Shown here piece by piece: positions 24,001 to 32,399 of a stretch of 42,005 nucleotides of DNA. Position numbers and translations under genes: made by a program. Source of the DNA: Saccoglossus kowalevskii. Its lineage: Eukaryota > Hemichordata > Enteropneusta > Harrimaniidae. The notes beneath the pieces are model-generated. The model was not told the origin of the DNA. It did not search any database and saw nothing but the letters and a program-made list of their open reading frames with translations. How positions within the stretch are numbered: position 1 is the first letter of the stretch; each line of letters opens with the position of its first letter. The stretch is from positions 96,213-138,217 of the forward strand of contig NW_003124915.1 of NCBI RefSeq assembly GCF_000003605.2, read 5' to 3'.

Positions 24001-26903
24001 AACCTGGTAGCTTTTAAGAATTTAACATTAGTCATTTTAGCTGAAATGTTCGGCAATGTGTAAGTTTTGTTTCAAATGTAGAATCACAATCCGACATACC
24101 GTTAACACGATATTTTGAGTGGGTGAAGAGATAATAGATTATTTATGATTCAGTTCATAAAACAGAAAAAAAGTCACGTGTCTATAGAAACCGACGTTGT
24201 ACGAGTCCCACGTTACAGTTCTACTTAACTCCCTGTTCTCCAAAATACTAAAAAGAGAGATATTAACCATAACCGAATTTGTCAGAGGGGGAATGTGTTA
24301 TGATAGCGACTTCACGTTCGCACTTTCGGTTCACGCGTCTTTAGACTATTGTTTAGAATCAACAATTTGCATGTTTAGGTTGGAGATTATAAATATATAT
24401 TACAGGAATTTGATTAAAAGAGTGTTTACTTATTGTATTTAGTAGTGGCGACTTTGCAAGGCTTTAACCGTGAGACACATTCCTGATAATACACGTGATT
24501 GTGCCAACGACTGTAGCGATTGGCAGGTCGCATGGTTACTTACCACGCCTTAGAGATTTCACTTTTAATATAGAGTTTGTAAACTTTTGAAAGAGAAAAG
24601 AGCAGGAGAGAACGGTGTAGCGAGGGGTTACCTCGGCTGACCTCTTGTGTGAATAAAGCTGGACTGTCTGTAATGAATTTATGTGTATTCATTTGGGTCT
24701 GGTATATCTACGTGTAAGTGACATCAAACAAGCGAGACGAAGTTCCCCGATTCCTGAACACAACGCCAGTGTTCATTACAGTACTATGATGCCGACATAT
24801 CTATATGTGCGAAACCAAACTCAACATCCATCCTCACGGAATGGTAGATGTTACCATTATTTGAGAATATTATCTTTACCTCATATTGTACACATGTTAA
24901 CGATATATGCATTCTAGTTGAAATTTGTTTGCGGTAGTCCAAAGCAATATCAAATAGATTAAGAGACGAGAGTGCATTATCCCCCCCCCCGGTATCTCAA
25001 TCAGTTCGTACTAAATCGATCTTGAAATTTCCACTGCTTGCCTCTCTAAAAGTAGAAAATAGTTTACTTACATTCCTTGTATATGGTTCGGCAACCTCAA
25101 TTATCATCGAATCACATGGAACACTATTTCTTATACAATGTCTTGGAGCATACAAATCGAATATCACTGTTATTTCATTGGCACCGTTGTTTGGCATGTA
25201 GTTTATAGCCGAATTGACAGTGACTGTATTCTCATTATCATAATTGTTAATTGTAATATAGCCAGAGTTCTTGGATCGCAGTGTAACTATTAACCTGTAA
25301 AAGGGAAATGTGATCATGATAATGCATATTCAAATTATCATAAAATGTTTATCGAGAAAATTCATTTACCAATACGAAACATACTGAATTATGAAACACT
25401 AACATAGAACACACCACTTGATTACAAACGGGTCATGTGGTATTAACACATGTCCTTTACCTGGCATTTTACCCACTTCAATGTAGACTTGTTTAAATAA
25501 TAACATTCCGCAATATTGGGGTTACAAATTCTGAACTGTTTAATGGTGTTCCAGAATGCTTCACTAACAACTAGTTGCAATTCTTTTTTCAAGAAAACTT
25601 TTATTAAAAAACGTACTCATCTCTGTCTTGAATAATGTATCCAGATATATCAAACACCTCTGAGCAGTGCCTCGATGGAAGTTGTTCCCGTGGGACTTGA
25701 GTAGCATCGGTAGCGACGTAACACCTCTCATGACCACTGGTAACCACGGTCATTTCACCCTGTACCTCTAGAAACGGTTAAAAACGCTTACATTTACTTC
25801 ACGTGTATACACAATTAAAAAACTGAAGTGGTAAATATCTTCGGATTGCGTGTTTATTTCATTCTACATGAAAGTAAATGACCTCCTACCTCTATTTAAA
25901 GTCCAATCTATAGTTGCTTCTATTATTCCAAACGCTGCATCGCTGACATAATATGGCTGCGGTGGTAAGTCATTTGTAGCAAATCCTACTTTCCAGTCAA
26001 CTGTAAACTTTTGTGCCTGCAAAGGGCAGTATAACCTGTCTTCTTGTTTACAGCTCGATTCATATGGCGCATTCGTACCCCCAGGTGCCTCAAACTTTAC
26101 TGCACATTCGTCTAATGTCGGCAACTTGGTAACTTGAAGAGAAGATAATATTACTGCATAGTAACTACTATTTTATAAATTGGAAATGAAGTGACTCGAA
26201 CAAAAGGTCTTGACACTTAATTCTTGTTGGCTTGTATATTATCAATATAAATGTTCGTTGTCAACTCTTTCACTTATTTACAGAATCAACAAATAACCTT
26301 CGGTCAGTTATTGTAGTTTTATCTTATTACTCACTTCGGAGACAGTTGTCCCCCGTAAAGCCATCGACACAAACACACGTCGACGGTTCTCCCGGACAAC
26401 TTCCAGGGTAGCAGAATTTACTATCTGATCGCCATGAACATCGTTCTACAAAAGAAAATAAATATGATTAAAGGTCCTAATGGGAAACCTATTCATATCA
26501 AACGTCCCGATAGTTGAAATACCTCTGCTGTCATAGAACAATGGCTAGTAGGGGTTAGATGTGCACGCAATATGATGTAATTGCACATAATTATCCATAA
26601 CACGCGTGCTTATCCATGGTGCAGGAAGAGTGGTTATAGAGATTTGAAGTTATTTTGATACAACTCATTCTATAAAATAATAAATATATATATAAGCTAT
26701 TGTAAGTATATTGCCGCATATATTGGCATATATTAATAGCATATATTATTGCTTACGTTCGCATACACGTTTCTCGTTTCCACCATCGGTTACTGGTACG
26801 TATGCTTTCTTTCCCTCTCCTCGGTCATAGGAACATTTCATGCATTTGTGGTCTGTGCTCGATGTGCAATCAAGTTCATCACAGTTAGCGATTGGTTCAC
26901 AAG
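15396..26903 (-). CDS. Receptor tyrosine-kinase-like protein, probable pseudokinase; 21 exons, 5' end missing
   Basis: A single-pass membrane receptor of about 1,104 visible residues; the signal peptide and first exon(s) are not found. Twenty-one exons join without any frame conflict (exon lengths total 3,314 bp). Order: Cys-rich module (residues 1-49), EGF-like (50-86), two Cys-containing beta-rich segments (87-292), then probably three related beta-sandwich modules (293-672) sharing an SGI motif and a D-x-x-G turn. A Gly4-Ser8 linker (682-693) and transmembrane helix (~695-717) follow, then a Tyr-containing juxtamembrane segment and a kinase domain (~787-1086) with a kinase insert. Structural motifs survive: VVVK, WMAPES, DVWAYG, LRCW, YRP. 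Catalysis is doubtful: no GxGxxG, HRD is HRK (residues 946-948), DFG is SFS (966-968), and the activation loop has no Tyr. The uniform phases argue against a dead gene. The family resembles lineage-expanded receptors of invertebrate deuterostomes, from memory; no symbol is justified. Confidence 0.88.
15454..15578. repeat. AAAT/TTAA microsatellite
   Basis: Nearly pure AAAT repeats from about 15454 to 15531, then TTAA repeats to about 15560, then three more AAAT units. On the minus strand the TTTA run directly precedes the acceptor of the last receptor exon. Confidence 0.95.
15627..15726 (-). CDS. Receptor exon 20: end of kinase domain
   Basis: 100 bp, phase 2 to 0, residues 1053-1086. [19 protein letters not shown] carries the conserved CW and RP of the last kinase subdomains. 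The flanks are ACATCAG and GTATAA. Confidence 0.9.
16461..16557 (-). CDS. Receptor exon 19: kinase C-lobe
   Basis: 97 bp, phase 1 to 2, residues 1021-1052. With the acceptor at TATTCAAG it reads [13 protein letters not shown] and [11 protein letters not shown], as in canonical RTKs. A nearer AG (TATACAG) would delete the PY segment. The upstream tract is a TTTTG microsatellite. Confidence 0.9.
16566..16603. repeat. AAAAC pentanucleotide microsatellite
   Basis: About seven AAAAC units. On the minus strand it reads TTTTG and lies 9 bases upstream of the acceptor of receptor exon 19, acting as its pyrimidine-rich tract. Confidence 0.9.
16669..16780 (-). CDS. Receptor exon 18: APE motif and helix F
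   Basis: 112 bp, phase 0 to 1, residues 984-1020. [12 protein letters not shown] and [17 protein letters not shown] are near-canonical RTK subdomains VIII and IX. This fixes the identity of the gene. Confidence 0.95.
16927..17258 (-). CDS. Receptor exon 17: kinase hinge, insert, catalytic and activation loops
   Basis: 332 bp, phase 1 to 0, residues 873-983. Hinge [11 protein letters not shown] is followed by an acidic kinase insert with VYSNM (Tyr 910, a Y-x-N site). The catalytic loop is [11 protein letters not shown]: Lys replaces the catalytic Asp at residue 948 (17032-17034), while Arg and Asn are kept. The metal-binding DFG is SFS at 16972-16980. The activation loop from there to the next exon has no tyrosine. 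Confidence 0.9.
17317..17343 (-). CDS. Receptor exon 16: 27-bp microexon
   Basis: Nine codons (HQNVEDSGD after joining), phase 1 to 1, with ATGTTGCAG before and GTGAGT after. It falls in the loop between kinase strands beta-4 and beta-5. Without it, exons 15 and 17 still join in frame and give a loop of usual length, so it may be alternatively included. Confidence 0.7.
17449..17565 (-). CDS. Receptor exon 15: kinase helix C
   Basis: 117 bp, phase 1 to 1, residues 825-863. [11 protein letters not shown] keeps the helix-C glutamate pattern, and [12 protein letters not shown] is the standard RTK segment that follows. The flanks are TTTCGTAG and GTAAGT. Confidence 0.9.
17708..17951 (-). CDS. Receptor exon 14: juxtamembrane and kinase N-lobe start
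   Basis: 244 bp, phase 0 to 1, residues 744-825. Tyr residues sit in NYQYE and [16 protein letters not shown] matches the usual lead-in to an RTK kinase domain. The glycine-loop region reads [15 protein letters not shown] and lacks GxGxxG. The beta-3 lysine is kept in VVVK (residue 821). A CAAT microsatellite lies just upstream of its acceptor. Confidence 0.85.
17972..18000. repeat. CAAT tetranucleotide microsatellite
   Basis: Seven CAAT units. On the minus strand it reads ATTG and lies about 20 bases upstream of the acceptor of receptor exon 14. Confidence 0.9.
18324..18380 (-). CDS. Receptor exon 13: juxtamembrane, short
   Basis: 57 bp, phase 0 to 0, residues 725-743, [19 protein letters not shown]. 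It is symmetrical, so skipping it would keep the frame. The flanks are TTTCTAG and GTATGA. Confidence 0.75.
18483..18500. promoter_or_regulatory. Octamer motif inside a hyphenated palindrome
   Basis: CCTCAT-ATGCAA-ATGAGG has perfect 6-bp arms and contains the POU-factor octamer ATGCAAAT. A second ATGCAAAT lies at 18729-18736. Both are intronic. Function is unknown, and the repeat array at 30640-42005 carries the same octamer. Confidence 0.25.
18730..19326 (+). pseudogene. Decayed reading frame inside a receptor intron, unknown protein
   Basis: One frame runs about 198 codons from ATG 18730 to TAG 19324-19326 with only two stops (TGA 18922-18924 and a TAG near 19243). This is less than expected for random AT-rich DNA. 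The C-terminal end reads [18 protein letters not shown], a basic stretch then an Asp/Ser tail, and [18 protein letters not shown] lies before it. I do not recognise the family. It is antisense to the receptor and probably a transposon-derived or retrocopied fragment. Confidence 0.3.
19567..19603 (+). repeat. Short dispersed repeat, copy 2
   Basis: It matches 5831-5867 over 37 bp. It lies in the intron between receptor exons 12 and 13. Confidence 0.5.
19708..19863 (-). CDS. Receptor exon 12: Gly/Ser linker and transmembrane helix
   Basis: 156 bp, phase 0 to 0, residues 673-724. After LQLRVEAS comes TGGGG, eight serines, then a 22-residue Val/Ile/Ala helix ending in [12 protein letters not shown]. 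The basic residues after the helix mark the cytoplasmic side. The donor is the weaker GTAAAA. The serine run is encoded by an AGT repeat at 19801-19824. Confidence 0.9.
19801..19824 (-). repeat. Coding trinucleotide repeat (poly-Ser)
   Basis: Eight AGT/AGC codons on the minus strand encode the serine run before the receptor's transmembrane helix. Seven of the eight are AGT, which suggests slippage expansion. Confidence 0.85.
20015..20197 (-). CDS. Receptor exon 11: third module, end, Cys-rich
   Basis: 183 bp, phase 0 to 0, residues 612-672. It holds five cysteines: NENC, then PPASCHC, then NMC, then [14 protein letters not shown] matches the closing strand of the other modules. It has good splice sites (TATCCAG, GTAAGT) and keeps the frame between exons 10 and 12. 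Confidence 0.8.
20786..20906 (-). CDS. Receptor exon 10: third module, start
   Basis: 121 bp, phase 2 to 0, residues 571-611. [18 protein letters not shown] repeats the pattern of exon 6. The acceptor lies after a run of T residues and reads CTACAG; the donor is GTAAGT. Confidence 0.85.
22010..22218 (-). CDS. Receptor exon 9: second module, end, and linker
   Basis: 209 bp, phase 0 to 2, residues 502-571. [13 protein letters not shown] corresponds to the closing strand-turn LTVFDQVGN of the first module, and YVDSSPPDI is the inter-module linker. The flanks are TTTGCAG and GTAAGA. Confidence 0.85.
22749..22994 (-). CDS. Receptor exon 8: second beta-sandwich module, start
   Basis: 246 bp, phase 0 to 0, residues 420-501. 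It begins [11 protein letters not shown] and ends with [11 protein letters not shown] polar loop of about 35 residues lies between. The flanks are TTTCAG and GTATGT. Confidence 0.8.
23219..23394 (-). CDS. Receptor exon 7: first beta-sandwich module, end
   Basis: 176 bp, phase 1 to 0, residues 361-419. [12 protein letters not shown] is the closing strand-turn of the module, and MYDDIST begins the linker to the next. The homologous exon in the decayed copy is 12717-12882. Confidence 0.85.
23749..23953 (-). CDS. Receptor exon 6: first SGI-type beta-sandwich module, start
   Basis: 205 bp, phase 0 to 1, residues 293-360. Strand VPVRW is followed by [14 protein letters not shown], the same arrangement as [18 protein letters not shown] in the exon at 20786-20906. 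This suggests repeated fibronectin-III-like modules. Confidence 0.8.
24284..24700 (+). mobile_element. Possible 3' LTR fragment of a Gypsy-type element
   Basis: A purine run AGAGGGGGAA at 24284-24293 resembles a polypurine tract and is followed at once by TGTGTTATG, as at the start of an LTR. AATAAA occurs at 24652-24657. The right end is uncertain, no target-site duplication was found, and only weak coding remnants precede it. It lies in the intron between receptor exons 5 and 6, antisense to the gene. Confidence 0.3.
25072..25294 (-). CDS. Receptor exon 5: beta-rich ectodomain segment
   Basis: 223 bp, phase 2 to 0, residues 218-292. Alternating hydrophobic strands ([22 protein letters not shown]) are followed by two cysteines (HCIRNSVPC) and MIIEVAEPY. 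The flanks are TTTTACAG and GTAAGT. Confidence 0.8.
25617..25767 (-). CDS. Receptor exon 4: Cys-paired segment
   Basis: 151 bp, phase 1 to 2, residues 168-218. GHERC and RHC cysteines are 19 positions apart, as in the decayed copy at 11538-11656. The flanks are TTTCTAG and GTACGT. Confidence 0.75.
25890..26132 (-). CDS. Receptor exon 3: beta-rich ectodomain segment
   Basis: 243 bp, phase 1 to 1, residues 87-167. It has three cysteines (DECAV, ESSCK, LYCPL), a VDW motif and a PPQPYYV stretch. The acceptor at TTCAAG fits the phase of exon 2, and a nearer AG (ACCAAG) would not. The paralogue at 10412-10643 carries a stop inside the same region. Confidence 0.8.
26335..26445 (-). CDS. Receptor exon 2: EGF-like module
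   Basis: 111 bp, phase 1 to 1. Residues 50-86 read RCSW, FCYPGSC, then [12 protein letters not shown], a clear EGF-like ending with C-x-C, Gly, Phe and final Cys. The flanks are TTTTGTAG and GTGAGT. Confidence 0.85.
26757..26903 (-). CDS. Receptor exon 1 (first visible): Cys-rich module
   Basis: 147 bp, phase 1 to 1, with TTTTTCAG before and GTAAGC after. It encodes residues 1-49 with eight cysteines, including KCMKC, followed by YDRGEG. The paralogous exon at 9228-9374 has the same length. The phase 1 start means at least one upstream coding exon exists. Confidence 0.8.
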
Positions 26904-26974
26904 CTGAAAAATTGTAATATCATGTATATTAAGGGCAATAACGTCAAATTATGAACTTATAAATACACAACACA

Positions 26975-27035
26975 AACCAGGTTCGAACTCATGACTACAG
27001 AAACGCGCAGTTTGTAAGCCAATAAGCAAGACAGT
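26975..27035 (-). repeat. tRNA-like SINE fragment
   Basis: On the minus strand TGGCTTACAAACTGCGCG is followed by GTAGTCATGAGTTCGAACC, an A-box-like region and a good Pol III B box (26978-26990). No full cloverleaf is evident. The inverted-repeat element at 27049 begins just beside it. Confidence 0.35.
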
Positions 27036-27048
27036 TATTATATATATT

Positions 27049-27257
27049 AGTCCAGTCATTCTAGCAAAAAGGGGGGCCAATCCGTCACAAATTGCAACAA
27101 AAAAGTAATTTCTTCACAGTGCTTTTCGGAAAGGTATCTAGATTGACATACTAACTGTCTAGGAAAATCGAAATATACCTAATTTGCATATATTAAAAAT
27201 GGTCGTTTTGCACATTTTTACAACATGGACTATTTGATCATATCTTTAATTCTAGAT
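27049..27257. repeat. Left terminal inverted repeat
   Basis: It pairs with 29785-30000 in inverse orientation. Conserved blocks include ACAAATTGCAACA, TCTAGATTGACATACT, GTCTAGGAAAATC and CATTTTTACAACATGGA. Confidence 0.8.
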
Positions 27258-27715
27258 GAGGTATTTTAAAAATTCATGATACTATGGTACTTTTTTGAGT
27301 CGGAAAAGGTATGAGAGTGCCAAATGTGTTGATTGGGTAGATGAAAATTAGCATAAATCCAATATGGCCGCGATAATATAATTATTTAATGTAACTTCTC
27401 TTCTGGCTCCTCTTCTATGTGGCATAAGTAATAAGTTTAAAATGCTAGAATACAATTTTAAACAGAATCGTATAGTACAGATGTAAATAAATGGTTTCCT
27501 GAGTAGACGGACGCTTCATCTGCATAAATCCAACATGGCCGTCACATCTAAAAGAAAAACTAGAGGAATGAAACACCTTGGTTGGATCTACAAATCTGCT
27601 ATACTATATACATAACAGACCATTTAAACGTAAATGTTCAACTCTATAAACTATATTTTTGATTTAACAAACTGTATTAAATAGTTATAATTCTGTTCAA
27701 AAGTTTATTGTTTGA

Positions 27716-27919
27716 TTAATGTAATTGGCAATTGTCATCGCTATCTTCATCAGATATCTGAACTACATTTGTGCATCCAGATCCTCGACATCGACCACAA
27801 ACTGCAGAACATTCAAGGTTGTGCTTTTTGCAGGTATATCTGAGACTTCGACAGTCTGTGGCGCAGTTGTATCTCACTATCATCGAGAGAAATTCAGGTG
27901 CTGCCTCCTTGTCAGTCAA
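27716..27919 (-). CDS. Cys-rich ORF of the inverted-repeat element
   Basis: An open frame of about 67 codons ends at TAA 27716-27718 and may extend further upstream in the same frame. It has eight cysteines in a run of the type YNCATDCRSL, YTCKKHNLEC, VCGRCRGSGC, followed by an acidic tail. Similar Cys-rich zinc-binding-like tails occur, as I recall, at the C-termini of transposon-encoded proteins in marine invertebrates. It is probably the end of a transposon ORF whose upstream part is lost or replaced by the DIRS-like sequence. Confidence 0.4.
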   Translation of the reverse strand: MTDKEAAPEFLSMIVRYNCATDCRSLRYTCKKHNLECSAVCGRCRGSGCTNVVQISDEDSDDNCQLH

Positions 27920-28059
27920 TACAGGAATGACGATCGGTTGTGGATCGCGTCCTGGGATTTGCTTCCTGGCGAGAAATCAGACTTGTGTCTTTATCACGAT
28001 TGAGTGTCCATAAAGGCGACAAGACCCCTAGTACAGCCTTTCACTACACAAATCAGTGT

Positions 28060-29125
28060 ATGCACGTAATTTCGAGGCATAGGCTGTGTTGGTGGGACCC
28101 TTGTTCGCCTTGGCCGGAACTTTGGCATCCCACCCAGAAAAATCTGAGTGAGTCAACTGAGAGCCTTGATGCGTGTAAGTGGTACACCGCTGGGCTCAAA
28201 GGCAGTGTGCCGTCCGGTTGGGACAGCAGATCTGGAAGTCCGGGTGTTTCGACTAACATTTCCAACAGTAGTGGAAACCAGAGCTTGACTGGCCTGTTGG
28301 GCGCCACCCGTGTGAAAATGCAGATGCACTCCTGAATAATTTCTCCAGTACCTGGTGAATAGCGAGAAGGGAAGAAAGGCGTACATGTCCATGTGGGTTC
28401 ATGAAGGTCGACAAAGTGTCCCTGGCCCAGGCTCCTGGTGTCGGCAGGAGTGTCGTGTATGTCGGGAGCTTAGTGTTCCAGGGTGTGGTGAATAGGTCTA
28501 ACCTTCAACCGTCCCACTATCGAAACAGTCTGGAGGTTACCCATTGGGGTATCTACCACTCCGCATTCTGGAGACGGAGCTGCCACAAGAGGGTGTCCGC
28601 TTGACTGTTTCTCGCCCCTGGAAGGTGGTGTGCGGCTAGCTCCACATTGTATTTCAGGTACCAAAGGAGAATTTGCTCCACTACGACTGACATAGATGGG
28701 GATCTGCCCCCCTCCTTGTTGTCCGTGCGAAGCAAGACTCTGCCTGACGGTAGCAATTGCCGACCACCAGGGCAAGGCATCCCTCGCTTGGTCCGAGTGT
28801 GTTACTTGCCTCTCAAGTTCATGTAAAAGAGCCTGGGGGAACTACCCTGCAAACTGCTGACATCATTCCGATGATTTAGTCTGCTTAAGTCCAGAACGGG
28901 GTACAGCCACATGTAGTCTCAGTTTTAGTTTTTGGAACCATCAATACATGCGAGTAGAAGCCAGGACTTAACGCCGGGTCCCCTATCCTAAGTATAGCGC
29001 CATTTGTAAGCAAACTATCTACCTCCTGTCAGATTGCTTCCGTTTTGCGGGGAACCCCTGTTAATGCCCTGAACGGGGGCTGGTGCCAGGGGGATGGAGA
29101 TTGCAGTGGGATCTTGTAACCGTGT
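28060..29125 (-). pseudogene. Broken DIRS-like reverse transcriptase-RNase H region
   Basis: Read on the minus strand, 29090-28870 gives QEVDSLLTNGAI and SPGFYSHVLMVPK, then after a frameshift PVLDLSRLN, which are reverse-transcriptase N-terminal motifs. At 28740-28570 it gives LLRTDN, EGGRSPSM, LLW and AHHLPGARNSQADTL, the end of an RNase H domain of the DIRS type. Further on, APNRPVKLWFPLLLEML matches the region before the recombinase in such elements. The catalytic centre of the reverse transcriptase is deleted, and there are several stops and frameshifts. It is inactive. Confidence 0.7.
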
Positions 29126-29784
29126 ATAGCCATCTGGATAATCCAGGGATCGGTTACACACTGCCTCCGAAACGGAATACACCAGCACAATCAGTGCGAC
29201 AGAGATGTGTTGGTTCGGCGGTTCCACATCAGGGTGATCTCTCTTCCGCCGATGTGAGACCCCGGGAGGCTTGTAGAAGTCGATAGATTCTGCCTCTCGC
29301 CGAACATATGCCCATCCCCCTTGTTGCAAGCGGAAGCATCAAACCTGCTTCCCCTGAAAGCTGCGTAGGCGACCCCTGAGGAAGAGGGGGACCACACCTG
29401 GTCACACCACTTGGCTACTTCTGGCCAATGGGTGCCGACTTTGGTCGTTACGTTTTCCCAGCTTGGGGTCCATACCGCTTGTGCTTGGCAGAAGCCAAAC
29501 TGGCTCGTGGGTCTCACCTGTGCCAACTGCTCAGTGGGATCCCGAAGCACCAAGACTGCTCCTTCCATCATCACAAATTGAACATTGGGTTACTAGGATA
29601 GATGTACCCCCCTCACCCCACGGCGTGGTTCACAGAGTCATTACGAGGAACAGACTCCGATGGGCCACCCGAGGTTGCACATTTAAATGATACTATTTTG
29701 ACAGCCATTTTTGATTGTTATTCAATCAAATGTTTCGCAATCACATACATTCATACACACCAAACCATATCGCAGCAACTGGAA

Positions 29785-30000
29785 TATCTATAATTAAAAA
29801 TATGTCCTAATAGTTGTATTTTCCATGTTGTAAAAATGCACCAAACTGTCATTTTGAATATATGCAAATTAGGTATATTTCGGAAGCCTAGATTTTCCTA
29901 GACTTTAAGTATGTCAATCTAGGCACCTCCTTGGAATGTATTGCGATGAAATTATTTCTGTTGCAATTTGTGATGCGTCAAACCATGAATTGACTGGACT
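29785..30000. repeat. Right terminal inverted repeat
   Basis: It is the reverse complement of 27049-27257 with scattered mismatches and small indels. This level of divergence suggests an old, inactive insertion. Confidence 0.8.
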
Positions 30001-30639
30001 ATATTACGTGAGTTCAAAATGAATTTTCACTTATGTACATAAACATAAACTTAAATTTAAACGAAACAACGAGTATTCAGTAATGATTAATGTTTATTAA
30101 TTAAATCATTATTCATTCAAGGCAGCTTAGTAATATCAGATTCAATTGACTCCATATCGGTACCACCACCTGACTTCAGTCACCTTCATCAGTTGGGACA
30201 GCTTTTTTCGGATTGAAAAAGCCAATGGCTACAACGTTTGATTCCTTTCGAGATTGAGATAACTGGAGCACTTAAGGTAAGAGGACAATATTAAACGTAG
30301 TCGGGGTTCATACCCTAAATCTAAATCATAATGGAGCTCACGTTGGTAAGTATCCATGCTTGGTTCTTTGGTACATGGAAACATAAAAACTCAGACGTCA
30401 TAACAATTAGGGGTTTGGATCGTATCATCATCAATTCTGGTAGATTCGGTTGGTTTTCCATAGTTGTATTGTCTGCAGGTATGCAGCTAATTCAGGAGTT
30501 TTATTTGTATTACAATGATAGAAGCTCATTAAACGACTATGACGTTAAGTTTGAATAATGCCGATTTAAACCAGCATTATTATTTTCTTTTGAATGGTTT
30601 TTCATTTTTGACTGGTTTCGAAGGAAAGATTCACTGTTA
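30001..30639. other. No gene seen between mobile element and array
   Basis: A 75-codon open frame from ATG 30331 has a GTAAGT five codons in but no recognisable domain and no partner exon. I cannot support it as a gene. No receptor first exon was recognised here. Confidence 0.4.
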
Positions 30640-32090
30640 GTTGTTTGATCGTTGCCAGTCGTCTGTTACTGTTACAGTTTAGGAGTGAAAGTTATATGCG
30701 ACTGCCGGATGCAGCGCAGGGAATGAAAATGAAGTATTTACGATATGAAAAGGAAAATGGAAAACTTATACTGTCAAAAGCTGGTGGCGTCTCACTAGTT
30801 TTTACAATAGACAACATTTTAGGGCTTGTATATGTTTATATTATGTTTCTAATGTCGTTAAAGATTATTCTGTAATGAAATAAGATTTCAAAACCAAAAC
30901 GTTCAATCTAGATTCAGACGACACCCTTATTTGCCATTCCTCCCCTGCATTGCATCAGTTATCTCATTCTGTTCCCTGAGTTGTTGTCAAGATCGCCTGT
31001 ACAATTTGTATTGTTTCTTATATATTGGACACATGTTGTGACATGAACCTCGTTAATGCACGAAATGATGTCAACAAAGGACCTTTGTTAGATGCTTTCG
31101 TTCATGCTTGCTCGTGTAGAACACATTGTGACTGAAATGTTGATAATCGATAAAAATTTTAACGATTCTTGGCACAAATCCAGGTTTTATTTGTGAACTT
31201 TCTGTGCATTGTATCCACTACTTCCTTATTGTCATCGTTTAAATAAAAGTCGCCAAATCATGATTTTACTTTAAGTCTTTCGTGTCATGGTATGAAAATG
31301 AGTTGGAAAATCGGTTGGTGCAAAAAACATCATTAAAGAACATTATTGGGATACCAAACCAGCGAGAAATGGAAAGCTGTCAATAGTTATGCAGACTCAG
31401 TATAATACGAACTGGTGCACCCGACTGTCAAAAGAATTGAGCGCGTTCCTAAAAGTACTTGAAATGTAAAATTGAAGTGTAAAATATTCTTTAAAACACT
31501 TTAGATTTTGGTGCGTCCCATATATATGTACCAGGTACAGGTTTGAATTTTTTCGCAATTGGTCACATGGTTGGGTGGCTATGCTGGAGTTAAGAAAGAC
31601 CTGATGTTCCCTGAAAGGAAACTACTGAATCGTCATCCATGGCCACTAACAACAGAAGATATAAAAAATGAGTTCTGTAAAGCTCCCTCCTTCCCACATT
31701 CATCGGATAATTAATTTAGTTAGACACCACAGTAAAAAGTCGTGACATCTATGTCAGGCAGTGTCAGAGATATAATGCAAATTTCATAATATTTTACATA
31801 TTATGTTTTAGGAATAGCTGTTACTTTATAAGAATGTTCGGCAATAGGTTAAAAACGAACCATGGTTACACGGCAAAAAAAGTTAAATAAATATTCGAAA
31901 AAGCCTTCGATTCGATTTAACATAAATAGATGTACGTTCAAATTCCCTGTATGTACTGGCATGCACATATTAGACCAAGAGAATGACTTAACTTTTTTAT
32001 GCAAATTAACTGTGAGGGCGCTAAACTTGCCCACGTGCAAAGCATTATATGTTACTGCAGGACCATGACAAAATAGAAAGCGCTTGATGA
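30640..32090 (+). repeat. Array unit A (partial, modules P-Q-R-T-U)
   Basis: First block of a repeat array extending to the window's right edge. I name its recurring modules P, Q, R, Y, V, W, T and U. Unit A has P (~30780-30870), Q (~30960-31440), R (~31500-31620), T (~31620-31790) and U (~31840-32090) but lacks Y, V and W. It is the most diverged copy. No coding potential is shared between copies. Confidence 0.7.
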
Positions 32091-32399
32091 TGGCTCACTG
32101 TTTTTCCCTGCGAATCATTTATCACATTTCATGATTTGGTATGTAGCATGTATACAGAATGCTTTTGAAAAATGTTATTATAATTGGTTATATGGTTCAG
32201 CGGCAAGTGGAAAATAGTATGAGTGTTATATTTGTCATACATTTGAGGGTCTCAGCGATGTAAAAACAATCAAGAAATTCAAATTTCACCTACATTCTAT
32301 TTTACTTACTCTAATTAATTGACATTATATTTAGCTCAATATTACAAGCCATATTGTATTGGCGAAATGTGTGATGTTTTAGTTTATCACCATAATTAA

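Larger units (their letters stand above)
27049..30000 (-). mobile_element. 2.95-kb element with ~210-bp inverted termini and DIRS-like coding remains
   Basis: The ends are AGTCCAGTCA and TGACTGGACT, and imperfect inverted repeats extend inward about 210 bp on each side. Identical ATATT flanks the two ends (27044-27048 and 30001-30005), a possible 5-bp target duplication, though weak in AT-rich DNA. The interior from about 28000 to 29700 is much more GC-rich than the surroundings and holds broken reverse transcriptase and RNase H sequence on the minus strand. Inverted terminal repeats fit DIRS-type tyrosine-recombinase elements, but a DNA transposon with a nested DIRS fragment is equally possible. 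The element lies upstream of the first visible receptor exon. Confidence 0.7.

Noticed and set aside
27940-29690. Several plus-strand ORFs of 60-131 codons in the GC-rich interior of the element
   Set aside because: The minus strand carries recognisable RT and RNase H motifs; the plus-strand frames are antisense to them and show no domain.
30331-30558. 75-codon ORF from ATG at 30331
   Set aside because: No recognisable domain or partner exon; length is expected by chance.
30645-30875. 76-codon ORF at the start of array unit A
   Set aside because: It overlaps module P of the repeat, which is not open in units C and D.
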